From Psoroptes ovis (taxonomy: Eukaryota; Arthropoda; Arachnida; Sarcoptiformes; Psoroptidae): a stretch of DNA of 64,000 nucleotides. The notes beneath the pieces were generated by a model, which searched no databases, was not told where the DNA came from, and saw nothing but the letters and a program-made list of their open reading frames with translations. The stretch covers positions 310,001-374,000 of the forward strand of contig PQWQ01000027.1 of assembly GCA_002943765.1 (NCBI GenBank), given 5' to 3'. The translations under genes were made by a program, and so were the position numbers. Below, piece after piece: positions 36,445 through 49,400 of this stretch. Within the stretch, counting starts at the first letter, position 1. Every line of letters starts with the position of its first letter.

Positions 36445-38340
36445 TACATTACATTGTTTTATACGGTGTTGTCTTCTTCTATTTATTGATTTTCAAAATT
36501 ATTTAAAACAAACAATGATGAGATGATCTTGATCTAAATTAAACAAACAAATAAACAACCGAAGAAAATAATGAATATTTTACAAGCTTAACAATCAATC
36601 AGAATGAACAAACGAACAAACGAACGAAATTAATTTAATTTGTTTTGTATTCAATGATTCAACAGCCGATGAACAACCCGAACAAATGATTGAATGAATG
36701 ATTGAAAAAAAAAACATATAATTAAAAGTCTACAGGTTTCTAAGGTTTTCGAACACAGGTATCAAAAGGTATTCAAATTACGATCGCTTATTAGTCGAGT
36801 GATATATGAATATTTTCTTCATTTTGTTCGTCTTATTCATTCGTTTTTCTTTTCAACCAGCCATTGGTTCAATCACTTATCGATGTTATTGTGTTGTATT
36901 ATAACCAATCGGTGACATACATTCGAAAGAGAATTGAATTTTGAACAAAAATGAAAAAACGAAAATTCGAATTATTGTTTACCTGTTGTTTGTTTGCCCA
37001 TACATATATCATCTCAAATCATTGAGATGATGATTCTCACAAAAAAAAATATTAGAAAGTTGTCCAAAAAGTTTTGGCCGATTATATCGTAGGAAAACAT
37101 GAGAAAATCGGTAAGAACTTTTAGGACAACCTAATAGAAATCGAAACCTAAGAGAATGGTTGCATTTCATTTTTCAAAGCAAAGAGAGCGAATAAACAAT
37201 GGTTAATTGAATCAATTGAATCAAATTGAATCAAATTGAATTTTAAATTTTAAAAAATTTAAAATTTGTAAAAAATTCAATTGAAAATTTAATGAGCAGC
37301 AGCAGCAGCAACAGCAACAGCCGTAGCATTCACCATCAAAAATTACATCATGTGTATCGAATTGAATAATTGATGAATTGGACGATCAAACCTTTTGTGC
37401 ATACAAACCCATATTCAAATGCATCGAAAGTTATGAATAATGTTTCAATTTGATTTTCTTTGATGATCACAATAACAATGATGATCATCATCCCGTAAAC
37501 ATCCAAAATACATTGAATCACAATAGAAATACATAAGAAATTATAAATCATTGGGTGGTTTATGAATATGTGCATTGAAAGTCCCTTTTGATTTGATTCG
37601 TTTGTTCGTTTATTCATCTTAAATGATTGGTGATTTCCATTCGAATTTTATTAGGTTACACCGGCCAGTAACAAAATGACAAATATTGACAAGTATAATA
37701 TTTACATTTTTCAAAAAAATGAAATGAAAATAAACAAATAATGAATAATAATCGATTCGAAAATGGTCATTCATTTCTCTTTTTTTTCAAATTTTGAAAA
37801 TTTAAAATGGAAATTTTCCAAAAAATCTGTGGTCAATAACCGATACGAATGGTTAATTGTGTTTGTTTGTGTGTCTGTGATCATTATTGGAACGTGGATC
37901 CTTGTTATTTTTAAAAATTTTCAAAATTTTAAAAGAAAAACCATCAACACAATCAATGTATGCGGCGTATCCAATCAATCAAGCTTGTCCAAGAATTGTT
38001 TGAAAAATTAAATGATTTGTGTCCAATAATAGATCGATGAGGCTTTTAGGGTTGAATATCGGCTTCCATCGATGATAATTATTGTATTATTGACCAGTAA
38101 TTAAAGGTTCAATGTAATTTTGTAATAATTGGCGATTGGGGTAAAATTGGGTTAAAAATGTTCAATTTTAAAAGCGCGCTCAAAAAATTCAAATTTCGAT
38201 ACGTACGTTTTGTATGCGATTTTCAGTCAAATTTTTTTAGCGCAAAACTCAGTTATTGGCCTTTGAAAACAAACAATCAAATTTTTAAATTTTCAAAATT
38301 CTTAAACTTTAATCCTTTAAATTTGTATCAAAACAACAAA
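36445..38340. other. Spacer between the membrane-protein gene and NAA40
   Basis: Head-to-head interval of 1.9 kb with MITE copy F at 37052, (CAG/CAA)n near 37294-37320, and otherwise AT-rich DNA. An in-frame ATG at 38158 precedes the NAA40 start, but the segment between them is not conserved-looking and is more likely 5' UTR. Confidence 0.4.
37052..37134. mobile_element. Mariner-like palindromic MITE (copy F, subtype 1)
   Basis: An 83 bp copy with TA on both flanks. One end has a small insertion (TTAGAAAGTTGTCC) and the other reads AACTTTTAGGACAACCTAA. The interior GATTATATCGTAGGAAAA matches copy A, 36 kb away. Confidence 0.75.
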
Positions 38341-39018
38341 ATGTCAAAAAGAAAACAATTAAAAAGTTCAAGCAAAGCTTCGATTCCTGATGAATTATTG
38401 TTACGCATAGCAAATGAATGCCCAAATCCATTGGATAAATTAATTGATGATAACAAAGAAGAAAATAATTCAATAATCCAACTAAGAAACAGATTAAAAA
38501 TAACTGATTTTGAAATTGAATTGAAATATTTCCAATGGAGCGATTTATCCAACGAACTACAAGAATGGATTATTGATTTAACTGAAACAAATATGAAAGA
38601 TCTATATGATCAATGTGAATGGAAATGGAATAAACAATCCAAATTGACTGAATTTAATCGAAAACAATCCAAATATTTAATCATATTCAATGTTTCGAAT
38701 CGAAAACAACCGATTGCATTTGTACATTTTCGTTTTGAAAATGGTTATCAACAATCGAATCAAGCTGTATTATATTGTTATGAATTACAAATTGAAAAAT
38801 CATATCAACATAAAGGTTTAGGTCAATATTTGATGAATATATTGGCCGAATTGGCTGAAAAATTTCATATGAAAAAATTATATGTTACAGTATTGAAACA
38901 TAATACAATTGCATTGAATTTCTATATGAATTGTTTGAAATTTAAAATTGATAAACATTCACCAAGTAATTTCAATCAAGATGTTTGCTATGAAATATTA
39001 TCAAAGAAAATTTCATGA
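38341..39018 (+). CDS. NAA40: N-alpha-acetyltransferase 40 (NatD), histone H2A/H4 N-terminal acetyltransferase
   Basis: GNAT-fold enzyme that acetylates the N-terminal residue of histones H4 and H2A. Single exon, 225 residues from the ATG at 38341 (MSKRKQLKSS). This start gives the basic N-terminus and length of the family; the reading frame is open to 38158. Features in order: LKYFQWSDLSNELQEWIIDL, TNMKDLYDQCEWKWNKQSK (strongly NAA40-like WGW-type block), PIAFVHFRFENGY, VLYCYELQIEKSYQHKGLG with the acetyl-CoA loop HKGLGQYLM, KLYVTVLKHNTIALNFY, and the end CYEILSKK. The acetyl-CoA motif Q/R-x-x-G-x-G/A is intact. Confidence 0.92.
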   Translation: MSKRKQLKSSSKASIPDELLLRIANECPNPLDKLIDDNKEENNSIIQLRNRLKITDFEIELKYFQWSDLSNELQEWIIDLTETNMKDLYDQCEWKWNKQSKLTEFNRKQSKYLIIFNVSNRKQPIAFVHFRFENGYQQSNQAVLYCYELQIEKSYQHKGLGQYLMNILAELAEKFHMKKLYVTVLKHNTIALNFYMNCLKFKIDKHSPSNFNQDVCYEILSKKIS

Positions 39019-39377
39019 ATTCATTTATTTATTAATAAAACAAAACGAATTTCGTATCTTGAAACATATAAACATATATTTCATTCTGTTATTTCAAATA
39101 ATTAAAGAATATTCTTTGGATGAATCATATTATTATTATTGCCAATGAAGTATTCAAGTTGTCATGGGGACACCTGTCTATTTCAGAAAAATAAAATAAA
39201 CACGGAAAATGCTTCGAATTCGGGCTCGAATATAATTTCTCACCTAATCAAAAGCAATCCTGTTAATCAATTTGGCCCTATTCAATTATTTATTTGGTCA
39301 CAAATGAAGCTGCCAGTCACCGATCAATCATTCAGCGAATTCAATTATATGGTCAAATTTGTTTAATCATTAGTCCA
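39019..39377. other. Spacer between NAA40 and the EGF/LamG gene
   Basis: Short interval with AT-rich DNA and the likely NAA40 3' end. The downstream frame is open from 39294, but the signal peptide favours the ATG at 39378. Confidence 0.45.
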
Positions 39378-42300
39378 ATGGCTAAATTTTTGGAAATAAT
39401 AATAATAATCCATTCATTTTTAATATTTTTGATACCAACAATTGAATGCAATGAAAATATTACTAAATGTTCAACCGAAACATGTTTAAATGGTATTTGT
39501 GCTTTCGACAATGACAAATCAATGATTGAAAAATGTTTCTGCCATAATGGTTATACTGGTAATGATTGTTCAATAAATTTTAATGAATGTTTACCAGGTC
39601 GTAATCCTTGTTTGAATGGTATGAACCTATTTGTTTAATTTTAAAAATAGAATTAAATTGATTTTTCCTTCTTTTTCGATTAGATGCATTATGTATAAAT
39701 GATGTACCAGAAGCCCGATGTATTTGTCCAGATGGTTTTTGTGGAAAATATTGTGAAATCGATTTGGATGATTGTGAATCAAATCCATGTCATAACGGTG
39801 TTAGTTTTTTCAAATTGATTTGTTAAATCTTTGATTGAAATTTTTTTCCATTCATTTACCCGCACACAGGCAACATGTATCGATAGAGTTAATGGATTTG
39901 AATGCATATGTCCATTAGGTTATGAAGGCATCAATTGTGAAATAGATATTGATGCTTGCGTTATCGATATTATTGATAATAATTTAAAGCTACATTTATC
40001 ATCAAATGATTTACGATGTCAGCATGGTGGCACTTGTAAAGATGGTCCCGGTCTTGATTATTATTGTATTTGTAATCAAGGCTATAATGGTACCAATTGT
40101 GAAAATGAAATCAATATTTGTGATGTTGGTCCATGTAAAAACAATGGAAAATGTCGCAGAATCAATCATCGAGAATTCAAATGTTTGTGTCCATATGGTT
40201 GGACTGGCACAAATTGTGAAGAAAAATTATATAAATGTTCAGATTATGAAAAGGAGAATAATCCATGTAAAAATAATGCCATTTGTATGTTCAAGTATAG
40301 CCCTGATAATTCGAATCAATTCGAATGTTTTTGTCCACCTGATTATTATGGTGATCATTGTCAGTATCAGTTTGATGAATGTAGACCAAACAATTGCCAA
40401 AATGGTGCTACTTGTATTGATCAACTCAATGGCTATCACTGTAAATGTCCGCTCGGCTTCAGTGGTAAATATTGTGAAATTGATTGTCTCAAAGATCAGG
40501 CTCCTTGTTCAATTTATACCGATGATAATATTGATAATTACACTGCCATTATTGAATCATCAATGACCCAACCACCACCAATCATGACAATCATCACACC
40601 ATCGGCCAGTATTATCCCTACAATCCAGACAATCGCAACAACAATTGAATCTTTGCCACCTTTGACTTCAATTACGCCGACTGAAACAAGTAAAATTATT
40701 ATCATAAAACCTACGGTACCATCAAAAGCAATACCTTTGATGATACCCAAGAATATTGATCTGGATAATTTGAATGAAATTTATGCACCAAATTTCAATG
40801 GTATCGATTCCGAAGTCGTATTCAAAATACATCGACGTATCAAGCGTTCAATGAATTCAATTGAATTAAATTTTGTACAACAAAGTCATGATGATTACGA
40901 TGATGATGACGACCATTCCGATGATAATGATGATCATACCAAGGTGGCAATAATGAATGCATATACGAACAAATTCAATCTTTTAGTATTTATTGATAAT
41001 GACCAACATATTAATATTGAATTATATGATCATAATAATTCTAAATTAATGAATCTAAAAAGTCAAATTTTGATTGAAAAATTGAAATTATATCAATTGA
41101 AATTAAATATAATTGAATTGAAGAAATTCTCGATGAATACTGCTGCTCAAAAATCATTGAAAATTGAATTAATATTAATACAAAATAATGAACAGATTGA
41201 TAGTGTCAATGTAATCAACGAAAATCGAACGATTCCATGTTTTGAATGGTATCGTTTCGGTGCCATAAATAATCAACGACTACAACAACAATCAATGAAC
41301 AAATTGAAAACATTCAATGGTTGTATATTCAATATTAAATTGAATCAAGAAAAATTTTTCATAAAAAATTCTTATTATGCCAACAATATAACTGAATGCT
41401 TGTCGAATGTATGTGACCATAATCCATGTGAAAATAATGGTATTTGTCAATTGGTATCATTCAATTCAATTGATTACCAAAAACGTTTATGGAATTGTTC
41501 GTGTACACCTGGTTATCGTGGTTGGTTATGTGAAGAAATTTATTGTCATTCTGATTATTGTTTCAATGGTGGCCTATGTTTACTGGGCGAACAAATCGAT
41601 TCGAATCTGGTCAATAACAGTGATAATATCCATGATAATAATAATAATAAACATTTGTGTATATGCCCACAAGGTTATTATGGATCAAGATGTGAATTGA
41701 GTAAGTCAAATTAGTGCAATTAATTGAGCCATTTTCTCATATCTATAATCTTAAACCTTAGGAATGAATCTAACGTTTGCATCGTTCAACATTGGCACAA
41801 ATCAATCATTCATTCGTTATCATCTTGCATATAATATTAAAGAATTTTTCGAAATTCGATTTCGTTTTATCGCACAACCATTGGAACAGCGTAATAGTTT
41901 GCTGATGTTTATGACACATTCAATCGATACAAATTCAACCGGCAATGATTTCCTTAGTTTAATTTATTCAAATAAATTATTATATCTCAAATTAAACAAG
42001 GGCAATAATCACATACAAACATTGAAATCATCAATCGAGCTAAATATTACTGAACAAATGGTGCTGTTTGGCCGTTATAATCATTTATTTTGGTTACTAG
42101 TCTTGCCATCGAATATGAATAATTATAATACGAATAATAAATTATTACCAAAAGTTGGCCATACAAATGATACAAATGTCAATAATTTACTGATAAATCA
42201 GCTTGAAAAATCGAAAAATTTCAAACAATCAAACACTATCAACCCATATTTATATGTTGGTGGCCATAATGATTGGAAATCATCGCCGATGTTGAACAAT

Positions 42301-42432
42301 TTGACCGGTTTCAAAGGTTGCATCTATGATATTGAAATACGCATCTCTCGGCAAAGTGATTTTGTTCGTATCGATGAAAATCTGATCGACAATTTGGCAT
42401 ATATTGATCAATGTGATTTAGAATGTACATGA
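39378..42432 (+). CDS. Secreted EGF-repeat / laminin-G protein, eyes-shut (spacemaker)-like
   Basis: Extracellular matrix-type protein. Four exons (39378-39618, 39684-39799, 39870-41700, 41762-42432) give 952 residues. A signal peptide (MAKFLEIIIIIHSFLIFLI) precedes about seven EGF-like modules, several with calcium-binding signatures (DECRPNNCQNGATCIDQLNG). Then come a Thr/Pro/Ile linker, a laminin-G-like domain, two more EGF modules (CDHNPCENNGICQL; CHSDYCFNGGLCLLG) and a final laminin-G-like domain ending LTGFKGCIYDIEI. No transmembrane segment follows, so it is probably secreted. That EGF/LamG architecture without a membrane anchor is that of eyes shut (EYS), which forms extracellular lumen in photoreceptors and also acts at mechanosensory organs. 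Crumbs-like or agrin-like origin is an alternative. Confidence 0.65.
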
Positions 42433-42573
42433 CCGTATTGTCCAAACATCAAATAAGCAATTTATGATAATTTTATGGGCTATACAGTCAATATGAACCT
42501 ATTAAAATTTAGATAGATTTTTCCAATGAAACCTTTTATTATTTACAAAACAAGTATAAAACTCAAATTGAAA

Positions 42574-43444
42574 TTATTCTAGTTCTTCATCATCATCTTC
42601 ATCCATTCCGTCACCCTTATCACCACCATTCTGCTCCATTATCGCTTCTGGACGATTGAATAATTCAAATTTACCATCATTACACCACATTGCATCGATC
42701 GTGATACGAAATTCAGCCATTTTAATGTCTAACAATTTCAATATTCTCGCTTGTTCTGATGTTAATTGCTGACCTTTTTTACAAACTTGATAATCTTTTA
42801 ACAGTGTCACTACACCTTTGTTTAATGCTGTTGGCATTCCTAATTGCCGCAGGTATGGTTCAATGTTGTGTGGAAATTGCTTCATTGGTCCTTCATATAA
42901 TTCAATTGTTTGTGTTGCAATATCACCTGTACGTGCATAATCACAATGACGATATTGATCAATAAATCTGTATGGAAAAATTAAAATTATTTACAAACTT
43001 TCAAAACTCAAAAACAATCAAAACAAACTTGAAAATATAATCTTGTGACTGATTAGTGAACAATAGACCACATTGTCCGGTCAAATATTTGGTTAAACAA
43101 TGTAAATTTTTACGATATTCAATCGATTCCGAACGGCCAAATGCAATGGCCATTACTTTATTTTTACCGAAAAAAAATCTACTTTTACCAATTTCATCAC
43201 GTAATTCTTTCAATCGGGCATTACGCATATTATCAATACGAATAATGAAACATTTATCATATTTATCCAAGCATTCATGAATATTTGTGACTAATTTTTC
43301 TTTTAAATTTGAAAAATTTTTCTTTTTAGTTGCTGTCAATGATACTGTTCGGAAGAAAAGTTTGAACCAAATTAATTCCTTGGTCACATTTAAGCAATCT
43401 CAAGACTATAACTTACCTAAACGATTACGTTTTGATACTGGCAT
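42574..43444 (-). CDS. MRTO4: mRNA turnover protein 4 (ribosome assembly factor, P0 paralogue)
   Basis: Nucleolar 60S assembly factor that occupies the P0 site before uL10 exchange. Three exons on the minus strand (43444-43417, 43344-43029, 42967-42574) sum to 245 residues. The start MPVSKRNRLVSLTATKKK is joined across the first intron and matches the family MPKSKR-KKVSLTKT start. Family blocks: CFIIRIDNMRNARLKELRDE, SRFFFGKNKVMAIAFGRS, CGLLFTNQSQDYI, GPMKQFPHNIEPYLRQLGMP, and LNKGVVTLLKDYQVCKKGQ, LKLLDIKMAEFRITIDAMW, then an acidic tail DEDDDEELE. The protein is of usual length (about 240). Confidence 0.93.
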
Positions 43445-46400
43445 CTTTGTTGGTGTCTTGAAGAATGGCCGAAATCGGTCCAAGAATTTATCCAAAAAAA
43501 TCAATGATTTCAACAACAAATTAAAACGTGGAACACGAAAATGTGTTTTTTTTTTAAATTACGTTCGAACCCGTTCATAAAGGACGATTCGAAAAAAAAA
43601 TGGTCGACTCCACCTTCTTTTTTTTGTCGGTGTTGATTAATGAATCACATTGCTTGCTGCATTATTTCATCAGTTCATCTTATTGTTTTTTATTTCGAGT
43701 ACTCTCTCTCTGTTGAATCCTATTGGACAAAACGAATCGGGGGAAGCGAAAAAAGGTAGAAGCATAGCTTTGAGAATAGCAACGCCTGCACTTTTTAAAG
43801 GGAAAATTCTCTCCCCCTCACCTCCTCATACTTCTCCTCGTTTTCATTCGGTCAAATTCGAATGTTGCTGTGGATTCGTCTGTTTTTTTCTTTTCTTTTT
43901 GCAAAATTCGATTCATTTTCATTTGTGAATAGCGATTGAAAGGAGCAAAGATTCGATTTAAAAATTTCAATTGTGTTGATTTCATTGAATTCATCAAAGC
44001 AATCCATTCAAACAAATTTCATTTTTCAAAAAAATCTTTTAAATTTATGAATGAAAAATAATTCATCAAATCAGAAAAAGCAAAAAAAAATCAAATGTCA
44101 CTGTGTATTTCAACCATTCATTGAATTGCATATTTTTGAATTAAAAAAAAAATTTCCGTGTTACATCCTTTATTGCTTTTGCTTGTTGTATTGATTCATC
44201 AATTTTCCATTTGAATATTTGTATTGAATTTTAAAATTCAAAAATTTTAAAAAAACTCAGGAACAATCTTTAAAATCAGTAAAAAATTTCATCATTTGAT
44301 AAATCAATCAAATAACGAAATTTTCATTCGAATCATTTTTTATCAAAATCAATCAATCAAACAAACAACAATTGAAGGTAAGTACCCAAAAAAAATTTGA
44401 GCAAATTGTTTATTTGTCAGTTTTACTACACATATTTCACGAATTTTCAATTCTTATTCGCTGCTCAAAATTGCCCAAAATTCTTTCATTTTCCATCATT
44501 CGAACCAAAAACAAATTAATTTCCATAAATCACCACAACAACAACAAACAACAAATATTTTGTCTTCTGAACAAAAAAAAAATCCCATTCTAAATTCGAA
44601 GGCGACGGAAAATCATTATTTTCGAATGAATAATCTTTTTCCAATGTGCACACTAGAACATATTTTCAACACATTTTCAATTTTACCTAATATAGACATT
44701 TTGTATATATTTGAGCAATAGAAAAAGCGAACAAAATAGAAATATTCATTGATTTAGAGTTCCAATTAATATTCGAAAAAAAAATAAAACAAATAAACAA
44801 ACAAATAAATAGATAAATAAATAAATAGAACCAGTTTTCTTCTATTCAACATTGTTTTATTCAAGTGAAAAATGAGATCATTTTTTGTTTTCTTGTATTT
44901 GCCGGTTCCGGCCATCCTGTCACTGTAAATAGAGCATTTGATCAATGAGAGTGTTTCTGCAAGATCAATGTGTGTAGAAAGATATTTCCCCAATATTGAC
45001 GTAGACATAAAGTATTGATTTTTGGCTTTTTATCAATTGAAGAAAATTAAATCAACATAATTCATTGATAATTGTTTTTTCGCTTAGAAAATCATTGAAA
45101 CAAATTTCGAATGAAATTTTGAATCCCAAGACAAGAACATCCCATTTTTTCTTAGGTCCATTTTCGTTGTTCAGTTGTTATTAATGAATAGTGATTGATT
45201 AATGCTTTTTTTTCTATCTTTTACCATTACTGATTTTAGCTTGTTCAAATTTCAAGTTGAAATTTGAAATTTTTTTCGAAAATCCATCAATTCATATAAT
45301 CAAAGCAAACATTTAAGATAATGTCTATTTGATTGTGTAATTCTTAGATTGAAATTATCTTTATTTTATCTTCCATTTGTTTTTGTGAAATTTTTAATTT
45401 TACATTTCTCAAAGTGAAAAATTATTAAATAAACAATTCAATAATCTAATAATAAAAAATTCAAGGGATTTTTCTTTGTTTTCGCTTCTGCCCTTGTTGT
45501 ATCGATCTTAAATCTTGTATTCGCTGCATGAGACAATTGAATAGAATGGGCGAACCGTTATTCACATTCGGGGTTCTTGTAATTTTTTTGGGCTTCTTTT
45601 CTCGCAGGCCCATATAACAAATATTTACTTTTATCAAGTGAATGAATGGATGAATGTGAATGGATGATTTGCTCAATGAATTTTTACCCAAAATTATATA
45701 TTTGTTTGTGTATCTCACTGTGTGATGATCTGTGTGTTTTAGTTTGTGCTTTACCATGATTCATATTTCACTTTTATGGTTCAATGATTATATAATAATG
45801 ATGATCATAAGCGAGCGAGCGCATGTCTAAGAAATGTTAGAAAAGAAATCCATATATATATAATAATGATCATATAATCGAAAATAATTAGTCGAAATGA
45901 GAAATGATGATGATAAAATATCATCTTGTTGTAATTAATTATATTTTCATTATTATTTATTTATCAAAATTTAGAAAAAGAAATATTTTTCAAGTATACT
46001 CAAAATACATAGAAGATTTATGTTTTGTTTGAGCGAATCTATGTGAGTCTTTTCTCGAGACACCACTTATCTCTGGATGGATTCTATGAATCATTTTTGT
46101 TAAAGAACAAAATCTTTATTTTTCCAACTAATTGATGTTGATGAGATTTGAAATATCGGTGCTTATTTGGTTTATCTTAGGATATTTTTCCCCCAATTAT
46201 CATTATTCCACATTCAGTACAGATTCTTATCATAATCTTCATCTTCACATTTAGTGCAGGGTCAAGAGTGATTTATTTTTCCCGAAATATTTGCATAATT
46301 TACAATTAATCATTGATAAAAATCTTAGAATTGTAAGATGGTTTTAAAATCACTTTTTTTAATCACAGTCCGACAGATGGCACTATTATTGCATTTTCTA

Positions 46401-49400
46401 ATGTTCACTATTTCTACATCATAAAGTCACAAGGTTTTTTTTGAATTTTTTTTTCTTCTTGATTCACCGTCTTTTTTTCACTACACATTCACATTATTGG
46501 GTGAAAAGACGCATGTGTATTTTGTGTAAATTTTTTGCAAAAATTTTTTTTGCATTGTTCAATGGCAATTGACTGAAATGTGTTTGGCGGTGAGGTGGTG
46601 GTCGAATAAGAAAGCATTTTTTTCATTTCATTGAAACCGCTCGTGACTCGCCCATGCGCCTATTTTAAACCGAAAAAAAAATGAAAAAATATTAGGTGTA
46701 ACTAAACATTATTTCAACAGAGATATATATCTTTCAATCGAAATATGAGGCATTTTTTGAGATTATTATTCAATTTTATCATTGAAAGATACACCAAAAA
46801 AACAAATGCACCATCGGTGTTTAAATTTCGATGAATTTTTTTTTCTCGCTATCAGTGTAGTAGTAGTAGTTTGTAGTAGTAGTAGCATTAGCAATAGTAG
46901 TGTTCATAAAGTTGGATTCGATTTTTTGGATGAATCATTGTTATTTTCTTCTTTTTATTTATATGTGTTTGTGATTAAAATTTGTACAAATATACCTGTA
47001 TTTGTTTTTTTTTTCGTGTAGATATGTATGTATGTATGTATGTGTGTCTAGACACGACAATTTCATTATTTATTATCTATGCGGCATTGTCTTTTAATTT
47101 TTATTTTTCATTCATTTATCACTCTGTAATTTCTATACCACTACAAAATGGGTGTTGTTATGCGCGCGCAATCGAAAAATTTTTGAAATGAGTAGTGTTA
47201 ACCATAGTAACAGCACAGGTAATAAGTACCACTACTATTGCGATTCGAAAAAAAAACTATGAATCATTTGAAAGTGAGAGGGAGTAAATTTTGTTCTTTT
47301 TCGATTTTTTCATTTCACAATCATTCCTCATCTTCCTCCACGCTCACTTCTTTTACTCTTCCTCTTCTATGCCCATATAATATTTTTTTCACATTAATAT
47401 CCATCTGCGTGTGTTTTAACATTTTTTTTTTCTTACTCAATTCTTTTCGGTTGCAATTCTTTTTGTTGCCATATACACACATTCTCTTGGTGAGTAGAAT
47501 ATTTTTTCGATTATTTTGATTTTTCAAATTTTTTTTAATTTGAATTTTTTACACACCAAAAAAAAAAATTATTGTTTCATCATTTCATTAATTTTTGTTT
47601 CAATCAAAAAAAAAAAAGTAATTATTTTTGATCAGTGACAATTGATTTATTTAAGAAAGAAAAAAAAAGATTCGAAATTCGAAGCAATTTGACAGAATAA
47701 TTTCATCATCATCATCATCATCAAAAAATATCTTCGAATGATTCGATCTTCTTTTTGAACTAAACACACACACACACACAAAACTCCCGAGTATCATTAC
47801 CCGATTGTTGTTTGTTTGTATGTATGTATGTTTCTCCTATTCACATTTCTTCAATCAATTAAATATACTCAATTTTATCACATTGTTTGTGTGTGCATGC
47901 ATTTGTGTGTATGTGCTTTATACCAAAAAATCGGCATTTTCATAATAATTTAATTCATTTCATTTTATGAATGTGTGCGTGTGTTTGATGTTGTTGAATG
48001 TGACAGTCGTATAAATTTCTGGTCTTTTTGGTAATATATATTAATCATTATTATATATGATTGTGAATTCACTTTTATGAACATTGAGTGCATTGAATAT
48101 CTGTGTGTTTTACCATTTGTGAATGTCGAATGATGATGATGATGATCATGAATCAATTGCAGTTATACAATGATCATGAATGTTGATGAAACTTTCCAAT
48201 AAATTTTCAGAATTTATTTTACCCATCCAGTAATATTTGTTGATGAGAAACCGATATATTTCTGTGTGTTTGATCGTGATTGAAATTTTGGCGATTCTGC
48301 GCTACGATTTCTGTCATAGTTCATTTATATATACACAAGAAATGTATACTTCTGTGGTCCGCTCGCGAAGTATGGTTTGAGATTTTATTCTATTTTATTC
48401 TTTGTTTTAAAGTTTAGGCTCGGGTTTGTGGTGTATATTTGCATGTTTTGTGTCTGTGGTGTGTTTTAATGTATATGTATTGAATGTATTTCTCTAAGTC
48501 TAAGTATTTTTGTGTGTAAAAAAAAAATGTGGACGCATAGATCAACATTACTCAGGCAAAAATACAATTGAAAGTGCACATAACACACACACACACACTG
48601 GTTCGACGAGTGGCAGCCATTTTTTGCTTCATCCATAAATTTTTCTTGCTAACAACATTGTCTGTGTGTGTGTGTGAGTGTATGTATATTGACGACGATT
48701 GTAGCTGTTGTTGTTGTTGTTGTTATATCCCAAATATACAAGTGAAATTCTACTCAAATCACTGTTTTATGTTTCAGTTTTCGAATATTTTCCTTTAACA
48801 TTTATCATTCGAAATTCGAATTTTTTTTTTTTTTTTTTTTTTGGTTATTCTATTTATGAACGCGTTCGAAACATCATTAATAAGCTAAAATAGAAAAAAA
48901 TTTTATTACATTTTTCATTGTGATTTATTCATTATTGTCACAGTGATTATTGCTGCTGCCACCACCAACATTCTCAGAGCACGCTTAACACACACCACAC
49001 ACACTCACAGTCACTTCTCTCCTTGAATTTTTCATTCGTTCATATAGAATCATTAGTACTAGCTTATATATTTGTGTGTGTATGTATGTACAATTGATGA
49101 TGATGGTGATGGTAGTAATACACGCCACCATTAATAATGATCATTGTGAATCAGAAATGAGAAATGAAATGAAAATTACTTCTTCTCTTGCTTAAACTCT
49201 CGTATGTATTTTTATTTAATGATAATTATCATTTTATGCAAACAGCCAAACAAACAAACATACATTCATTCACTTTACTCACACACTTTTCATTTATATA
49301 AAAGTATAATATGATAATATTTCGATTATTCTAGGTCCAAGTAAAATATTGTCGCTTGATGTTAAAGGTATTTTCATTTTTTTTTGTTTCTTCCCCCTCT

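Noticed and set aside
38158..38340. N-terminal extension of NAA40 from an upstream in-frame ATG
   Set aside because: The extension is not typical of the family, and MSKRKQLK at 38341 matches the usual basic start.
45461..45757. Basic minus-strand frame (about 98 codons)
   Set aside because: No homology that I can recognise, within an apparent 5' intron of 14-3-3. The local GC rise is interesting but not enough to call a gene.
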